Assembly: GCF_029215975.1 (NCBI RefSeq)
Contig: NZ_JAEMVD010000007.1
Coordinates: 1-48,704 of the forward strand
Source: Sulfurimonas sp. SAG-AH-194-C20
Lineage (GTDB): Bacteria; Campylobacterota; Campylobacteria; Campylobacterales; Sulfurimonadaceae
Direction: 5' to 3'
Length of the DNA stretch: 48,704 nucleotides
Below the pieces are notes generated by a model, which worked only from the letters and a program-made list of their open reading frames with translations, made no database searches and was not told where the DNA came from. The translations under genes were made by a program, and so were the position numbers. Positions 34,999-44,906 of the stretch are shown here, in pieces (the first letter of the stretch is position 1; every line of letters starts with the position of its first letter).

Positions 34999-36553
34999 TT
35001 ACCGCATAGTCATTTTCGCACTAGCGATAATTTTTGGTATAAGTTTTTCTTTGCCTTCTCTTACTCAAAGTGAGACAGGTAAAAAGATAACTCTAGGTCT
35101 TGACCTTCAAGGTGGGCTGCATATGCTTCTTGGTGTAAAAACTGAGGAGGCAACAAAGTCTCGTATAAAGTCTATTACTGCGAGTATAAAACATTTCTCA
35201 GACAGAAACGACATCTTAATTGATGGCTTGAAGTTTGATGAAAATGAGATAAGTTTTGAAGTTTTAGATGAAGATGAACTCTCAAAGTTTGATGATTTTT
35301 TTAAAGATATAGAAGGTGTTGTCGTTCTTAAAAATGAAACTGCTATTTCACTCTCTTTAACACAAGAAGAAATTATCAAAACTGAGAAAGAAGCTATTTC
35401 ACAAGCCATAGAGACTATTAGAAATAGACTTGATCAGTTTGGACTCTCTGAACCTGTGGTCGCGAAGCAGGGTGAAGAGAAAATTCTTGTTCAACTTGCA
35501 GGTATAAAAACACAAGAAGAAGAGCAGCGCGCTCGTGAGCTTATAAGTAGAGCTGCAAAACTTGAACTTATGGCAGTAGATGAAGATAGAAATGCTCGCG
35601 TTTACAACATGAGTGATTCTGATGCAGCTGAGTATGGCGACATTATTTTAGCTGATGCAAAAGACGCATCAATTAAGTACCTTGTTCGTGAGATTCCTAT
35701 TTTAGACGGTGGAATGCTGACTGACGCAAGTATGGGTTTTGATCAAAACAATCGTCCTCTTATTAACTTTAAGTTAAATGCAGAGGGTGCTGAAATATTT
35801 GGTGACTTTACTGGACGTAGTGTTGGGAAGCGTTTAGCTGTTGTTTTAGATGGTAAAGTTTACTCTGCTCCAAACATTAATGAGCGAATTGGTGGTGGTT
35901 CGGGTCAGATTTCTGGTAACTACACTGTAATGGAAGCAAAAGATTTATCTATTGCTCTTCGTTCTGGTGCACTTTTAGCTCCTATCTATATGATGGAAAA
36001 GCGTTCAGTTGGACCAAGTTTAGGTGCTGATAGTATTAAAGCTTCACTTGTTGCACTCATCGGTGGATTTGTACTAGTTATCATCTTTATGATGGTGTAT
36101 TACCGTTTAGCGGGTGTCATAGCTAACATTGCTCTAATCGCTAACCTGTTTATACTTTTAGCTGTTATGAGTCTTTTTGGTGCGACACTTACTCTTCCCG
36201 GAATGGCAGGAATTGTTTTAACCGTTGGTATGGCTGTTGATGCAAATGTCATCATCTCTGAGCGTATTCGTGAGCTTATCTATGAGGGTAAGTCGATGCA
36301 TAAAGCTATAGAAGAAGGCTATGCAAACGCAATGAGAGCTATTTTAGATGCTAACATCACAACTCTTATCGCTTCAGTCGTTCTGTATGCTTATGGAACG
36401 GGTGCTATTAAAGGTTTTGCTATCACTATGAGTATCGGTATTTTAGCTTCTATGCTTACTGCAATACTTGGTACACACGGTGTTTACCAGATGTTAGAAT
36501 CAAGAATAACTAAAAGTAAAAACAACAAACTTTGGTTTGGGATTAAGGGGTAG
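34988..36553 (+). CDS. secD: Protein translocase subunit SecD
   Basis: Uses the proton gradient to help pull proteins through SecYEG on the periplasmic side. The 521 residues have a first transmembrane helix (about 7-25), the periplasmic P1 domain (GLDLQGGLHMLLGV, then IRNRLDQFGLSEPVV) and five C-terminal helices carrying VGMAVDANVIISERIRE. The FTGRSVGKRLAVVLDGKVYSAP segment is typical. The ATG lies inside yajC. secF starts three bases after its stop. Confidence 0.97.
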   Translation: MKLNYRIVIFALAIIFGISFSLPSLTQSETGKKITLGLDLQGGLHMLLGVKTEEATKSRIKSITASIKHFSDRNDILIDGLKFDENEISFEVLDEDELSKFDDFFKDIEGVVVLKNETAISLSLTQEEIIKTEKEAISQAIETIRNRLDQFGLSEPVVAKQGEEKILVQLAGIKTQEEEQRARELISRAAKLELMAVDEDRNARVYNMSDSDAAEYGDIILADAKDASIKYLVREIPILDGGMLTDASMGFDQNNRPLINFKLNAEGAEIFGDFTGRSVGKRLAVVLDGKVYSAPNINERIGGGSGQISGNYTVMEAKDLSIALRSGALLAPIYMMEKRSVGPSLGADSIKASLVALIGGFVLVIIFMMVYYRLAGVIANIALIANLFILLAVMSLFGATLTLPGMAGIVLTVGMAVDANVIISERIRELIYEGKSMHKAIEEGYANAMRAILDANITTLIASVVLYAYGTGAIKGFAITMSIGILASMLTAILGTHGVYQMLESRITKSKNNKLWFGIKG

Positions 36554-36555
36554 AG

Positions 36556-37527
36556 ATGGAATTTTTTAGATATACAAGAACTTTCAACTTTATGGGCAAG
36601 TCGAAGTTAGCGATGATACTTTCTGTAGTAGTTGTTCTAGCTTCGTATGCTGTTTTAGTTACTAAAGGGCTTAACTACGGTGTAGACTTTGCCGGTGGAA
36701 CAGTTGTTCAGGTAAAGTACACAAGTGAAGCTCCTATACAAAAAATGCGTAATGCACTCAAAGCTAATGAACTATTTGCCTCTGCAACTATAAGTGAGTT
36801 TGGAAGTCCTGATGAAGTAGTTATCCGTATGAAAACTAGTTCTGGAAATGTTACACGCGATGTTGGGGATGAAACACGAGCAGCCCTTAAAGGTACAGGT
36901 GATTTTACTATTCGTCGAGTAGATATAGTAGGTCCAACTGTTGGAGCTGAACTTAAAGAAAAAGGGATTATGTCACTTTTGCTTGCTATGTTTGGTATCT
37001 TAGTCTATGTTGCATTTAGATTTGAATGGCGTTTTGCGGTTGCTTCGATTGTTGCACTTGTTCATGATGTGAGTATTGCATTAGGTATGGTTGCACTATT
37101 CGCAATTGATGTAAACTTAGATGTTTTAGCGGGTCTTCTAACTATACTCGGGTACTCACTTAACGATACAATTATTGTTTTTGACCGTATTCGTGAGGGT
37201 GTTGTTAAAGGAAGAAATGTTGAACTTGGTGAGATTATCAATGAGTCAGTTACCAGAACACTTGCTCGCACAACACTCACTTCACTCACAACTTTCTTTG
37301 TTGTCTTTACACTCTTTATGTTTGGTGGTGAGATAATCCATCCCTTTGCATTTACACTGCTTGTAGGTGTTGTGGTTGGAACATACTCTTCAGTGTTTGT
37401 AGCAAGTCCTATTTTACTATGGTTTGGTTTTGATGTTAAAAACTACCATGTAAAATTAGCAGCCAAAGCAAAACGCGAAGCAGAGAAGCAAAAAATGCGC
37501 GATCAGTTTGATGGCGGGATAGTTTAG
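36556..37527 (+). CDS. secF: Protein translocase subunit SecF
   Basis: The SecD partner. The 323 residues have a first helix, a shorter periplasmic domain (GLNYGVDFAGGTVVQVKY) and five C-terminal helices with LGYSLNDTIIVFDRIRE. GAELKEKGIMSLLLAMFGI marks the start of the membrane bundle. It has its own GGGG-rich ribosome binding site. The next gene follows 36 bases later. Confidence 0.97.
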   Translation: MEFFRYTRTFNFMGKSKLAMILSVVVVLASYAVLVTKGLNYGVDFAGGTVVQVKYTSEAPIQKMRNALKANELFASATISEFGSPDEVVIRMKTSSGNVTRDVGDETRAALKGTGDFTIRRVDIVGPTVGAELKEKGIMSLLLAMFGILVYVAFRFEWRFAVASIVALVHDVSIALGMVALFAIDVNLDVLAGLLTILGYSLNDTIIVFDRIREGVVKGRNVELGEIINESVTRTLARTTLTSLTTFFVVFTLFMFGGEIIHPFAFTLLVGVVVGTYSSVFVASPILLWFGFDVKNYHVKLAAKAKREAEKQKMRDQFDGGIV

Positions 37528-37563
37528 TCATTTAGTAAGTAAATAAATTAAAAGGAAGTTATA

Positions 37564-37902
37564 ATGGATTGGGGTAAAGTAATATATGTATTTTTTTCAT
37601 TGATGAGTTTAACATCAATAGCAGGGTTTTTATATGAAAACACAGCGACATCACTTTTTATAGCGGCAAGTGTAAATCTTATCAGTACGATTTTAAAGAT
37701 TGGTGTGAGAAACCTTCTCTCAGCAGAGCTTTTTGCATCTTCTTTAGTGGCAGACTTGCACCTTATACCTGCGTTTGTCTTTTTAGTAATCATTGGGGAT
37801 GATACTTGGGCTATCGCTTTAGCAATAGGTGCTTTAATAGCAAATATATTTTCAGTTGGACTTGTTTATATCGAGAGTTCAAAACAAAAAGAAGAGTATT
37901 AA
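37564..37902 (+). CDS. Small polytopic membrane protein of unknown function
   Basis: A 112-residue inner-membrane protein with hydrophobic segments at about 5-22, 28-45, 62-80 and 82-104. I recall similar small proteins between secF and leuS in Helicobacter and Campylobacter (probably DUF6394), but cannot confirm it. An AAGGAAG site precedes the ATG. Function unknown; its conserved position suggests a role linked to protein export or the envelope. A strong hairpin follows its stop. Confidence 0.75.
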   Translation: MDWGKVIYVFFSLMSLTSIAGFLYENTATSLFIAASVNLISTILKIGVRNLLSAELFASSLVADLHLIPAFVFLVIIGDDTWAIALAIGALIANIFSVGLVYIESSKQKEEY

Positions 37903-37909
37903 ATCATTA

Positions 37910-37940
37910 GAGCTCTTAAGTGTTTTTCACTTAAGAGTTC
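37910..37940. terminator. Strong hairpin between the small membrane protein gene and leuS
   Basis: The 13-pair stem (GAGCTCTTAAGTG with CACTTAAGAGTTC, one G-U) closes a TTTTT loop. No T run follows it on either strand, so it may be a mRNA 3' end or attenuation structure rather than a simple intrinsic terminator. leuS starts 33 bases later. Confidence 0.5.
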
Positions 37941-37972
37941 GTATGAATTAATATATTATAGGACTTATTACA

Positions 37973-40426
37973 TTGCAATACAATTCATCAGAAATAGAAA
38001 AAAAATGGCAAAACTACTGGAAAGAAAATGATAGTTTTGAGCCGAGTGAAGATTTTACACTAGATAAAAAGTACATACTAAGTATGTTTCCATTTCCTAG
38101 TGGTCGCTTACATATGGGTCATGTTCGTAACTACTCTATAAGTGATGCTCTCGCACGTTACCATAGACAACAAGGTAAGAATGTTCTTCATCCTATCGGC
38201 TTTGATTCATTTGGGATGCCTGCTGAAAATGCAGCTATTAAGAATGGAAGTCATCCTAAGGGTTGGACTTACGACAACATTGATTATATGAAAAATGAGT
38301 TTTACTCTCTTGGTTTTTCATTTTCTCGTAAACGCGAGATGGCAACAAGTGATGAACTTTACACAAAGTTTGAACAATCTTTCATTATAGATATGTATGA
38401 AAAAGGTCTGCTTTACCGTGAAAAAGGGATGTTAAACTGGTGTCCTAATGATCAAACTGTACTGGCAAATGAGCAGGTTGTAGATGGTTGCTGTTGGAGA
38501 TGTGACACCCCAATAGAGAAAAAAGATATGAATCAGTACTACTTTAAGATAACTCAGTACTCTGATGAACTTTTAGATGATCTTAAAGAACTTGAAAAAG
38601 GTTGGCCTAAACAAGTTCTAACTATGCAAGAAAACTGGATAGGAAAATCAAATGGACTGGCATTTGACCTTTTGTTTGATGATACTTCATTATCCATTTT
38701 GGATAATAAGTTCAAGTCATTTGATGTTTTTACTACTCGTCCTGATACGATCTATGGTGTGAGCTATACAGCCTTAGCTCCTGAACATGCTATTGTTACT
38801 TATATGATTGAGAATAAGCTTTTAAGTGATGCTGTAATCGCCGAGATTACAAAGATGAAAAACACTTCGTCTATTGATAGACAAAAAGTTAAAGAGGGAA
38901 TTGCTCTTGGACTTAATGTTGTACACCCCTTAACAGGAAAAACTGTTCCTGTATGGATAGCAAACTTTGTACTTATGGACTACGGTTCAGGTGCCGTTAT
39001 GGCTGTTCCTGCTCATGATGATAGAGATTATGACTTCGCAAAGAAGTATGACCTTCCTATAAACGCAGTCATTAAAGCTAAAGATGCTGAGTCGGATGTA
39101 AGTAAGACTGCGTTTACTGATGCAGGTGTGCTTTTTAATAGTGGCGAGTTTGATGGTCTTAACTCTAAAAAGAGTCAATATAATATCATTAAAATGTTCG
39201 AAGAGAAAAAGATAGGTGCTAAAACTACGAACTATAAACTCAAAGACTGGGGAGTTTCTCGTCAGCGTTATTGGGGTGCTCCTATTCCTTTTATTCATTG
39301 TGAGGATTGTGGTCTTGTTATGGAGAAAAAAGAGAATCTTCCAATCGCTCTTCCTGATGATGTAGAAATTAACGGTGAGGGAAGTCCACTAGAAAATCAC
39401 CCAACTTGGAAAAACTGTAAATGTTCGCAGTGTGGTAAAGAGGCTGTTCGTGAAACAGATACTATGGATACTTTTGTTCAGTCTTCTTGGTACTTCCTTC
39501 GTTTTTGTGCAAGTCCTGAGACCTTAGAAAAAGCTGCGTTTACAAAAGAAGAGATTAGCTACTGGATGGGTGTTGATCACTATGTTGGTGGGATTGAGCA
39601 TGCTATACTTCACCTTTTATATGCAAGATTTTTTACAAAAGTTTTCCGTGATTTAGGTTACTTAGATTTTGATGAGCCATTTGATAAACTACTTACTCAA
39701 GGTATGGTACTAAAAGATGGTACAAAAATGTCTAAGTCTAAGGGTAATACAGTGGACCCTGATGCCATCATTGAGAAATATGGAGCAGATACAGCAAGAC
39801 TCTTTATTCTTTTTGCAGCACCACCAACACAAGAGTTAGAGTGGAACGATAGTGCAGTTGAGGGTTCTCATAAGTTTATTAAACGTTTCTTTGACCGAGC
39901 ATCAAATATTGTAAAGACAGATACAAAACCAAAAATAGACCATAACTCTTTAAACAAAGAAGAAAAACTAGCACGTAAAAAAGTCTATGAAGCACTTAAA
40001 CGCAGTGAAGAAGTATTTAAAGAGCGTTATACATTTAACACAATGATTGCTGGAGTTATGGAAGCTATGAATGCCCTTAATTTACAGTCAAACGCAGATG
40101 TATGGAGTGAAGGCTACTGGATACTAGCTTCTATAATGGAACCTGTTATCCCTCATACTTGTTGGGATATATCAATGGAGTACTTCTCTTTAAATAACCT
40201 AAGCAAACAAGAGGTCGTAGAAGAGGTTTTTGTAGAAGATAGCATTACTTTAGGTGTTGCTATTAACGGTAAAAACCGTGGAGAGATAGAAGTAACACCT
40301 CAAACTTCAAAAGATGAGATTTTAGCACTTGCAAAAGAAAAAGTAGCAAAATACTTAGAGGGTAAGACAATAATAAAAGAGATAGTCGTTCCTAAAAAGC
40401 TTGTTAACTTAGTGATAAAAGGCTAA
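37973..40426 (+). CDS. leuS: Leucyl-tRNA synthetase
   Basis: Charges tRNA-Leu. The 817 residues form a full class I enzyme: HMGH in [13 protein letters not shown] as the HIGH motif, a zinc-type insert with CWRCDTP and CNCSQCG-like cysteines, the CP1 editing domain including [12 protein letters not shown] and [11 protein letters not shown], and [12 protein letters not shown]. The start is TTG at 37973 behind an AGGA site. The lptE-like gene begins two bases after its stop. Confidence 0.97.
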   Translation: MQYNSSEIEKKWQNYWKENDSFEPSEDFTLDKKYILSMFPFPSGRLHMGHVRNYSISDALARYHRQQGKNVLHPIGFDSFGMPAENAAIKNGSHPKGWTYDNIDYMKNEFYSLGFSFSRKREMATSDELYTKFEQSFIIDMYEKGLLYREKGMLNWCPNDQTVLANEQVVDGCCWRCDTPIEKKDMNQYYFKITQYSDELLDDLKELEKGWPKQVLTMQENWIGKSNGLAFDLLFDDTSLSILDNKFKSFDVFTTRPDTIYGVSYTALAPEHAIVTYMIENKLLSDAVIAEITKMKNTSSIDRQKVKEGIALGLNVVHPLTGKTVPVWIANFVLMDYGSGAVMAVPAHDDRDYDFAKKYDLPINAVIKAKDAESDVSKTAFTDAGVLFNSGEFDGLNSKKSQYNIIKMFEEKKIGAKTTNYKLKDWGVSRQRYWGAPIPFIHCEDCGLVMEKKENLPIALPDDVEINGEGSPLENHPTWKNCKCSQCGKEAVRETDTMDTFVQSSWYFLRFCASPETLEKAAFTKEEISYWMGVDHYVGGIEHAILHLLYARFFTKVFRDLGYLDFDEPFDKLLTQGMVLKDGTKMSKSKGNTVDPDAIIEKYGADTARLFILFAAPPTQELEWNDSAVEGSHKFIKRFFDRASNIVKTDTKPKIDHNSLNKEEKLARKKVYEALKRSEEVFKERYTFNTMIAGVMEAMNALNLQSNADVWSEGYWILASIMEPVIPHTCWDISMEYFSLNNLSKQEVVEEVFVEDSITLGVAINGKNRGEIEVTPQTSKDEILALAKEKVAKYLEGKTIIKEIVVPKKLVNLVIKG

Positions 40427-40428
40427 GC

Positions 40429-40950
40429 TTGAAGAGGTCGGTATACTGTATTAAGTTATTTGTTTTTACATTGTTGTTAATAAATTTAATTGGATGTGGG
40501 TATAAACCTAGTGCAAAATTTGCTCGCGATATTTTAGGTAATAAAATAAGTACTGATGTGAGTATCTCTAAAACAGATCCCGAAAACAGTGTTATAATCA
40601 AAGATGCCGTGGATAAAGCAATAATTGAAATTTTTCATGCTTCACTTGTTGAACGAAGATATGCAGATACACATTTAATGTTGAGCATATCAGTACCTTC
40701 ATACAAACCACTTCAGTATGATACTAATGGTTTTATTATCTCATATCGTGCTACAATAACTTTAAAGATAAGTAGAGAAACTAATGATATGAAAAAAAAC
40801 TATATCTCAGTAGGTACGTATGACTTTTCTATTGTTCCAAATGCAGTACTAACAGAACAAGAACGTTTTGATGCTATTAAGTTTAGTTCATTTAAGGCAA
40901 TTTCTGCCTTTGTTGCACAAGTATCAGCAGAAGGTTCGCAAGTAAAATAA
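40429..40950 (+). CDS. lptE: LptE-like LPS-assembly lipoprotein
   Basis: Probably the outer-membrane lipoprotein that plugs LptD during LPS insertion. The 173 residues begin with TTG at 40429, giving a basic, hydrophobic signal and a lipobox LIGC with the lipidated Cys near residue 23, followed by GYKPSAKFAR. The GYxPS start and the strand pattern fit LptE, but sequence similarity in this family is weak. Its place between leuS and folC agrees with the corresponding locus in C. jejuni and H. pylori as I recall it. It is the first envelope-assembly gene of this stretch. Confidence 0.7.
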   Translation: MKRSVYCIKLFVFTLLLINLIGCGYKPSAKFARDILGNKISTDVSISKTDPENSVIIKDAVDKAIIEIFHASLVERRYADTHLMLSISVPSYKPLQYDTNGFIISYRATITLKISRETNDMKKNYISVGTYDFSIVPNAVLTEQERFDAIKFSSFKAISAFVAQVSAEGSQVK

Positions 40951-40959
40951 GGGAAAACT

Positions 40960-42513
40960 ATGACAATTCAAGCTATTATTAACAATGCTATTAAAAGGTT
41001 AAAATTAGAGGGTAAACTACTTACTCCGGATTTTTATACAGAAGCATTTTGTAAAGAAGCAAAAAAAGCAGGTATGAATGTAGAAGACTGCAATCATTTA
41101 GAAAAATTCACTTTATCTTTAAATCCTGAGTTTCAAAAAGATCTTAGAAACTACCACATTAAAACACAGCATGAATTTGTTCGTTTTATTATCTCTAAAC
41201 TTAATCGAACTAATCCTACTCAAGCCACTCAAACGATAGAAGCACAAAATTTACTTATCAAAAGAGTTCTTCAAGTTGTTGGGGTGCTTCACAACAAAGA
41301 AGCAGCACAACTTGCTAAAAATACGATGGATATTTTAGATTCAGGTGCAAAATCTGAACAAATAGACAATTTTAGGCAAAGATGGGTAAACTTTTTAACT
41401 ACTTATGATGATACATTCTTGCAAAAACTTAAAAGTTTTGGAAATATTAGTAGTGATGATTTGCGGAAAAGTATAGAGGACTTAAATATTAATGCTAAAG
41501 AGACCTCAATGGTTGAGAGTATTCCTGTCTTAGAAAAAATTTCTAAGTTGCTTATATCATCTTTTGTTCCCTCAATAGCTTCGAGTGTAAATGACACTAT
41601 TGCTAATATTAGTAATAAGATACAAAAAAATCCAAGTTTACTTGAGAGTGAGAGTATAGAAAAAGAGATAAAAACAGCAATTTCACTGAGAATTGCACTC
41701 GATAAGGAGAGTGTTAAGGAGATGGTTGAGTCCATCGATGGTGTTTTAGATAAACTCAGCCTTCGTTTAATCGATATGATTGAGAAGTCTGATAGCTCAA
41801 ATGAAGAGATACGCTCTATCAAAAAAGAGCTTGAAGCTTATGGTGAAAACCCTGTGACAAACTTTAAAGTGGCACATAAAAAACTCTACACTATTGCAGT
41901 TGCTTTAGAAGAAAATACACAGTTACTAAGTATAGATTTAAAAAACCATAGTGGAGAGGTTAAAGCACTCTCAAATAAAGTTAAAAAGTTAGAAAAAGAG
42001 CTAGCTGCTGCAAAACATGAGTCTAAAGAAGATTTTTTAACGAAACTTTATAATCGTCGTGCACTTGATGATTTTATGGAAATAAAAGAGGCGGAATATA
42101 AACGCTACGAGAGAAACTTTAGTGTTATTTTATTTGACCTTGATAAGTTTAAAGATGTAAACGATAACTACGGACACGATGCGGGAGATGCTGTACTTGT
42201 TGCATTCGCTAAGATACTTAAAATAGAGTGTCGAACAGTAGACATTGTCGGACGATTTGGGGGAGAAGAATTTCTTGCCATACTGAGTGAAACAGATACC
42301 AAAGGTGGTGCTATTTTTGCAGAAAAAGTACGAAAACATGTTCAAAAAGCTCGTTTTATGTACAAAGGAAAACGTATTGGTGTGACAGTTAGTTCTGGTG
42401 TTTCTGAACGTGCGAAACACATATCATTAAGTGCTACAATTAACTCTGCTGATGAATACCTTTATGTGGCAAAGACAAATGGTAGAAATAGAGTGGAGTT
42501 TAAGAAAAAGTAG
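40960..42513 (+). CDS. GGDEF diguanylate cyclase with helical N-terminus
   Basis: Makes cyclic di-GMP. The 517 residues have no transmembrane segment. The first 330 or so residues are helical with no recognised sensor, a coiled coil lies at about 325-355 (VKKLEKELAAAK), and the cyclase domain follows from DFLTKLYNRRALDDF. The active site is GGEEF (residues 434-438). The RxxD inhibition site (RTVD) is present nine residues before it, so product feedback is likely. It sits between the lptE-like gene and folC, nine bases after the former. Confidence 0.9.
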   Translation: MTIQAIINNAIKRLKLEGKLLTPDFYTEAFCKEAKKAGMNVEDCNHLEKFTLSLNPEFQKDLRNYHIKTQHEFVRFIISKLNRTNPTQATQTIEAQNLLIKRVLQVVGVLHNKEAAQLAKNTMDILDSGAKSEQIDNFRQRWVNFLTTYDDTFLQKLKSFGNISSDDLRKSIEDLNINAKETSMVESIPVLEKISKLLISSFVPSIASSVNDTIANISNKIQKNPSLLESESIEKEIKTAISLRIALDKESVKEMVESIDGVLDKLSLRLIDMIEKSDSSNEEIRSIKKELEAYGENPVTNFKVAHKKLYTIAVALEENTQLLSIDLKNHSGEVKALSNKVKKLEKELAAAKHESKEDFLTKLYNRRALDDFMEIKEAEYKRYERNFSVILFDLDKFKDVNDNYGHDAGDAVLVAFAKILKIECRTVDIVGRFGGEEFLAILSETDTKGGAIFAEKVRKHVQKARFMYKGKRIGVTVSSGVSERAKHISLSATINSADEYLYVAKTNGRNRVEFKKK

Positions 42514-43658
42514 TGTTAGAGACTTTTTTAAATGCAAAGCCTCTATATTATGATGAAATAGACTACTCTCGTATGCCAAGAGTGTATAAAAAAATAAAAG
42601 CTAAACTCAATATTCCTAAAATAATTCATCTAATTGGAACAAATGGTAAAGGCACAACTGGTAGGTTTTTAGCGACTGCTTTAAATAATCTCTCATATAA
42701 TGTAGGACATTATACTTCTCCACATATTTTAGAATTTAATGAGCGTATTTGGTTAAATGGCTTTTGCGTTAGTGCAGACATCTTAGAAAAAGCACATCTT
42801 GAACTTTTGGAGATTCTATCAGAAGAAGATGCCAATATCTTGAGTTATTTTGAATATACAACATTTTTAGCGATGCTTATATATAAAGATACAGAGTATG
42901 TTGTCTTCGAAGCAGGACTAGGCGGGGAGCATGATGCAACAGCAGTATTTCCTAAGCTACTCACTCTTGTTACACCAATAGCTCTGGATCATGAAGCTTT
43001 TTTGGGCTCTACGATAAAAGAGATTGCAACTACAAAACTCAATGCAATTGAGAAAAATGCGATTATAGCTACTCAAAAATATGAGCAAGTTTATGAAGTT
43101 GTAGAAGAGTTGGCTTTAAAAAACACTTTGTCTATTTACAATATAGGTAAGTTTATTTCATATGAAGATGAAAATAAAATAAAGCAAATTTCACGAAATA
43201 ACAGACTAGTGCCGTACCTAGTAGAAAACCTTAAATTAGCTATATGTGCATTAAAATTTTTAAATTTTGAGTATAAAGTAGAAGATTTTAATAATGCAAA
43301 ACTTTATGGACGACTCACTCAGATAAGTAAAAATATTTTACTAGATGTAGGGCACAATACTTTAGCTGCACGAGCTATTGTGGAGAGTTTAAAAGAATTT
43401 AAATATACTTTAGTCTATAATAGTTACAAAGATAAAAACTATAAAGAAATTTTGAATATTTTAAAGCCAATTATTTATGATGTAGAAATAATTAAGATTC
43501 ATGATAAAAGAGGCGAGTCAGTAGATGTCATGAAAGAAGTACTTGATAAAATGCATATAAAAAATTCTAACTTTATAAAAATTGATAAAAATAAAAAGTA
43601 TTTGGTATTTGGCTCATTTAGTGTAGCTGAATCTTTTTTAAAGGGCATGAGTGAATAA
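42513..43658 (+). CDS. folC: Folylpolyglutamate synthase/dihydrofolate synthase FolC
   Basis: Adds glutamate to dihydropteroate and folates. The 381 residues are on the short side for FolC. The N-terminal Mur-ligase ATP site is LIGTNGKGTTGRFL, then HYTSPHILEFNERIW and EAGLGGEHDATAVFP; the C-terminal part has LLDVGHNTLAARAIVE. The start is GTG at 42513, overlapping the stop of the GGDEF gene by one base. Its stop overlaps the M23 gene. Confidence 0.93.
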   Translation: MLETFLNAKPLYYDEIDYSRMPRVYKKIKAKLNIPKIIHLIGTNGKGTTGRFLATALNNLSYNVGHYTSPHILEFNERIWLNGFCVSADILEKAHLELLEILSEEDANILSYFEYTTFLAMLIYKDTEYVVFEAGLGGEHDATAVFPKLLTLVTPIALDHEAFLGSTIKEIATTKLNAIEKNAIIATQKYEQVYEVVEELALKNTLSIYNIGKFISYEDENKIKQISRNNRLVPYLVENLKLAICALKFLNFEYKVEDFNNAKLYGRLTQISKNILLDVGHNTLAARAIVESLKEFKYTLVYNSYKDKNYKEILNILKPIIYDVEIIKIHDKRGESVDVMKEVLDKMHIKNSNFIKIDKNKKYLVFGSFSVAESFLKGMSE

Positions 43659-44604
43659 TCATTTTACAATTACTATTCACGATGATAATGGTGTTAAGCA
43701 GTTCAATGTTCACCGTTTTGTAAAAAAAGCACTACTGTATTCTTCCGTTTTTATCCTCGGTATGGTCTTTATCGCAGTCACTACGATTTTATACCTTAAC
43801 CATAGTGTAGAAGCAATAGAACTTAAACGCAACGGTATGCAAAAAGCATATGAAGATATAAAAGAGACTAATTTAGCCTTGCAAAATAATATGCAAATAA
43901 CAAATAACTCCCTAGAGAAAAAGAAAAAAGAACTTTTAGAACTCTCTGACTCACTTACAGAAATCGAAGTGCTAATTGGACTAAAACCAATGGCCGAATC
44001 TTCGATAGAAGAAAGGGTAAGCGCTACAAAAATTGACTCACAACAGCGAGCCGTTTTGATGCAACTTATCCCAAATGGTTCACCCATAGAGTATCGAGGT
44101 GTTACAAGTCGTTATGGTTACAGAATACACCCAACCTTAGGTAAAAAAGAGTTTCACCGAGGGACTGATATGAAAGCTGCAATGAATACACCGGTATATG
44201 CACCTGCAGATGCTATAGTTGAATGGTCAGGTTACCATAAAAAGAGTGGATTTGGACGTTTGGTTATACTAGAACATTCATATGGCTTTAAAACATACTA
44301 CGGTCATTTAAACAAAACTGTGGTAAAATCGGGTACATTTGTAAAAAAAGGTACACTAATCGCATATACGGGAAATACAGGGATGAGTAATGGTCCTCAC
44401 CTGCACTATGAGATTAGATTTATACATAGAAATGTGAATCCATTTTGGTTTATAAAGTGGACACAACAGCATTATGACGAAATATTTCAAAAGGAGAAAA
44501 AAATACCATGGCAATCTTTAATAATGGCGACAATACATCTGAGACTACAAGCGACTCAAACACAACAATCATTACAGCTGGTGCAAAACTCAAAGGAGAA
44601 CTAA
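43651..44604 (+). CDS. M23-family peptidoglycan endopeptidase, likely Csd1/Csd2-like shape factor
   Basis: Probably cuts peptide cross-links in peptidoglycan. It is anchored by one transmembrane helix (28-48), followed by a coiled coil (52-108) and a LytM domain. All zinc and catalytic residues are present: His169 and Asp173 (FHRGTDMK), His219 (YYGHLN), His250 and His252 (GPHLHYE). The start is GTG at 43651 inside folC. The final 30 or so residues are Gln-rich and are read through the first 97 bases of the bactofilin gene in another frame. The family's role in helical cell shape is from H. pylori; here it is inferred. Confidence 0.87.
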   Translation: MNNHFTITIHDDNGVKQFNVHRFVKKALLYSSVFILGMVFIAVTTILYLNHSVEAIELKRNGMQKAYEDIKETNLALQNNMQITNNSLEKKKKELLELSDSLTEIEVLIGLKPMAESSIEERVSATKIDSQQRAVLMQLIPNGSPIEYRGVTSRYGYRIHPTLGKKEFHRGTDMKAAMNTPVYAPADAIVEWSGYHKKSGFGRLVILEHSYGFKTYYGHLNKTVVKSGTFVKKGTLIAYTGNTGMSNGPHLHYEIRFIHRNVNPFWFIKWTQQHYDEIFQKEKKIPWQSLIMATIHLRLQATQTQQSLQLVQNSKEN

Positions 44605-44906
44605 ACCTCTCTTGTAATTTATATATCGACGGTGAACTTGAGGGTATGATAAAGTCCTCTAGGGAAGTAAATGTTGGGAAAAATGGACATGTTAAAGGAA
44701 GTATTGAAACACAACGTCTAGTTGTTCAGGGCTTTATTGAAGGGACTGTAAATGCAAAATCAGTTGAAATAAAAGCTGGTGGTCATGTAAGTGGTGAGAT
44801 TACTTCTTCAGAATTAATTATAGAATCTAAGGGAATCTTTGAAGGTAACTCAATTGTAAAAGATACAACTGCTCCAAAGTCGGTACTAGGAAAGATAAAA
44901 GATTAA
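44508..44906 (+). CDS. Bactofilin (CcmA-like)
   Basis: A polymer-forming cytoskeletal protein. The 132 residues form a central right-handed beta-helix of short repeats (LYIDGELEG, VNVGKNGHVKG, LVVQGFIEG, VEIKAGGHVSGEI) flanked by short disordered ends, the standard bactofilin layout. An AAGGAG site is 11 bases upstream of the ATG. It lies over the 3' end of the M23 gene; in H. pylori CcmA works with such peptidases to set cell curvature. Its stop overlaps mfd by one base. Confidence 0.93.
   Translation: MAIFNNGDNTSETTSDSNTTIITAGAKLKGELNLSCNLYIDGELEGMIKSSREVNVGKNGHVKGSIETQRLVVQGFIEGTVNAKSVEIKAGGHVSGEITSSELIIESKGIFEGNSIVKDTTAPKSVLGKIKD

Noticed and set aside
40429..40950. LptE-like gene as an unrelated lipoprotein
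   Set aside because: Not fully excluded, but the GYxPS after the lipobox and the position between leuS and folC favour LptE, so I kept that call at moderate confidence.
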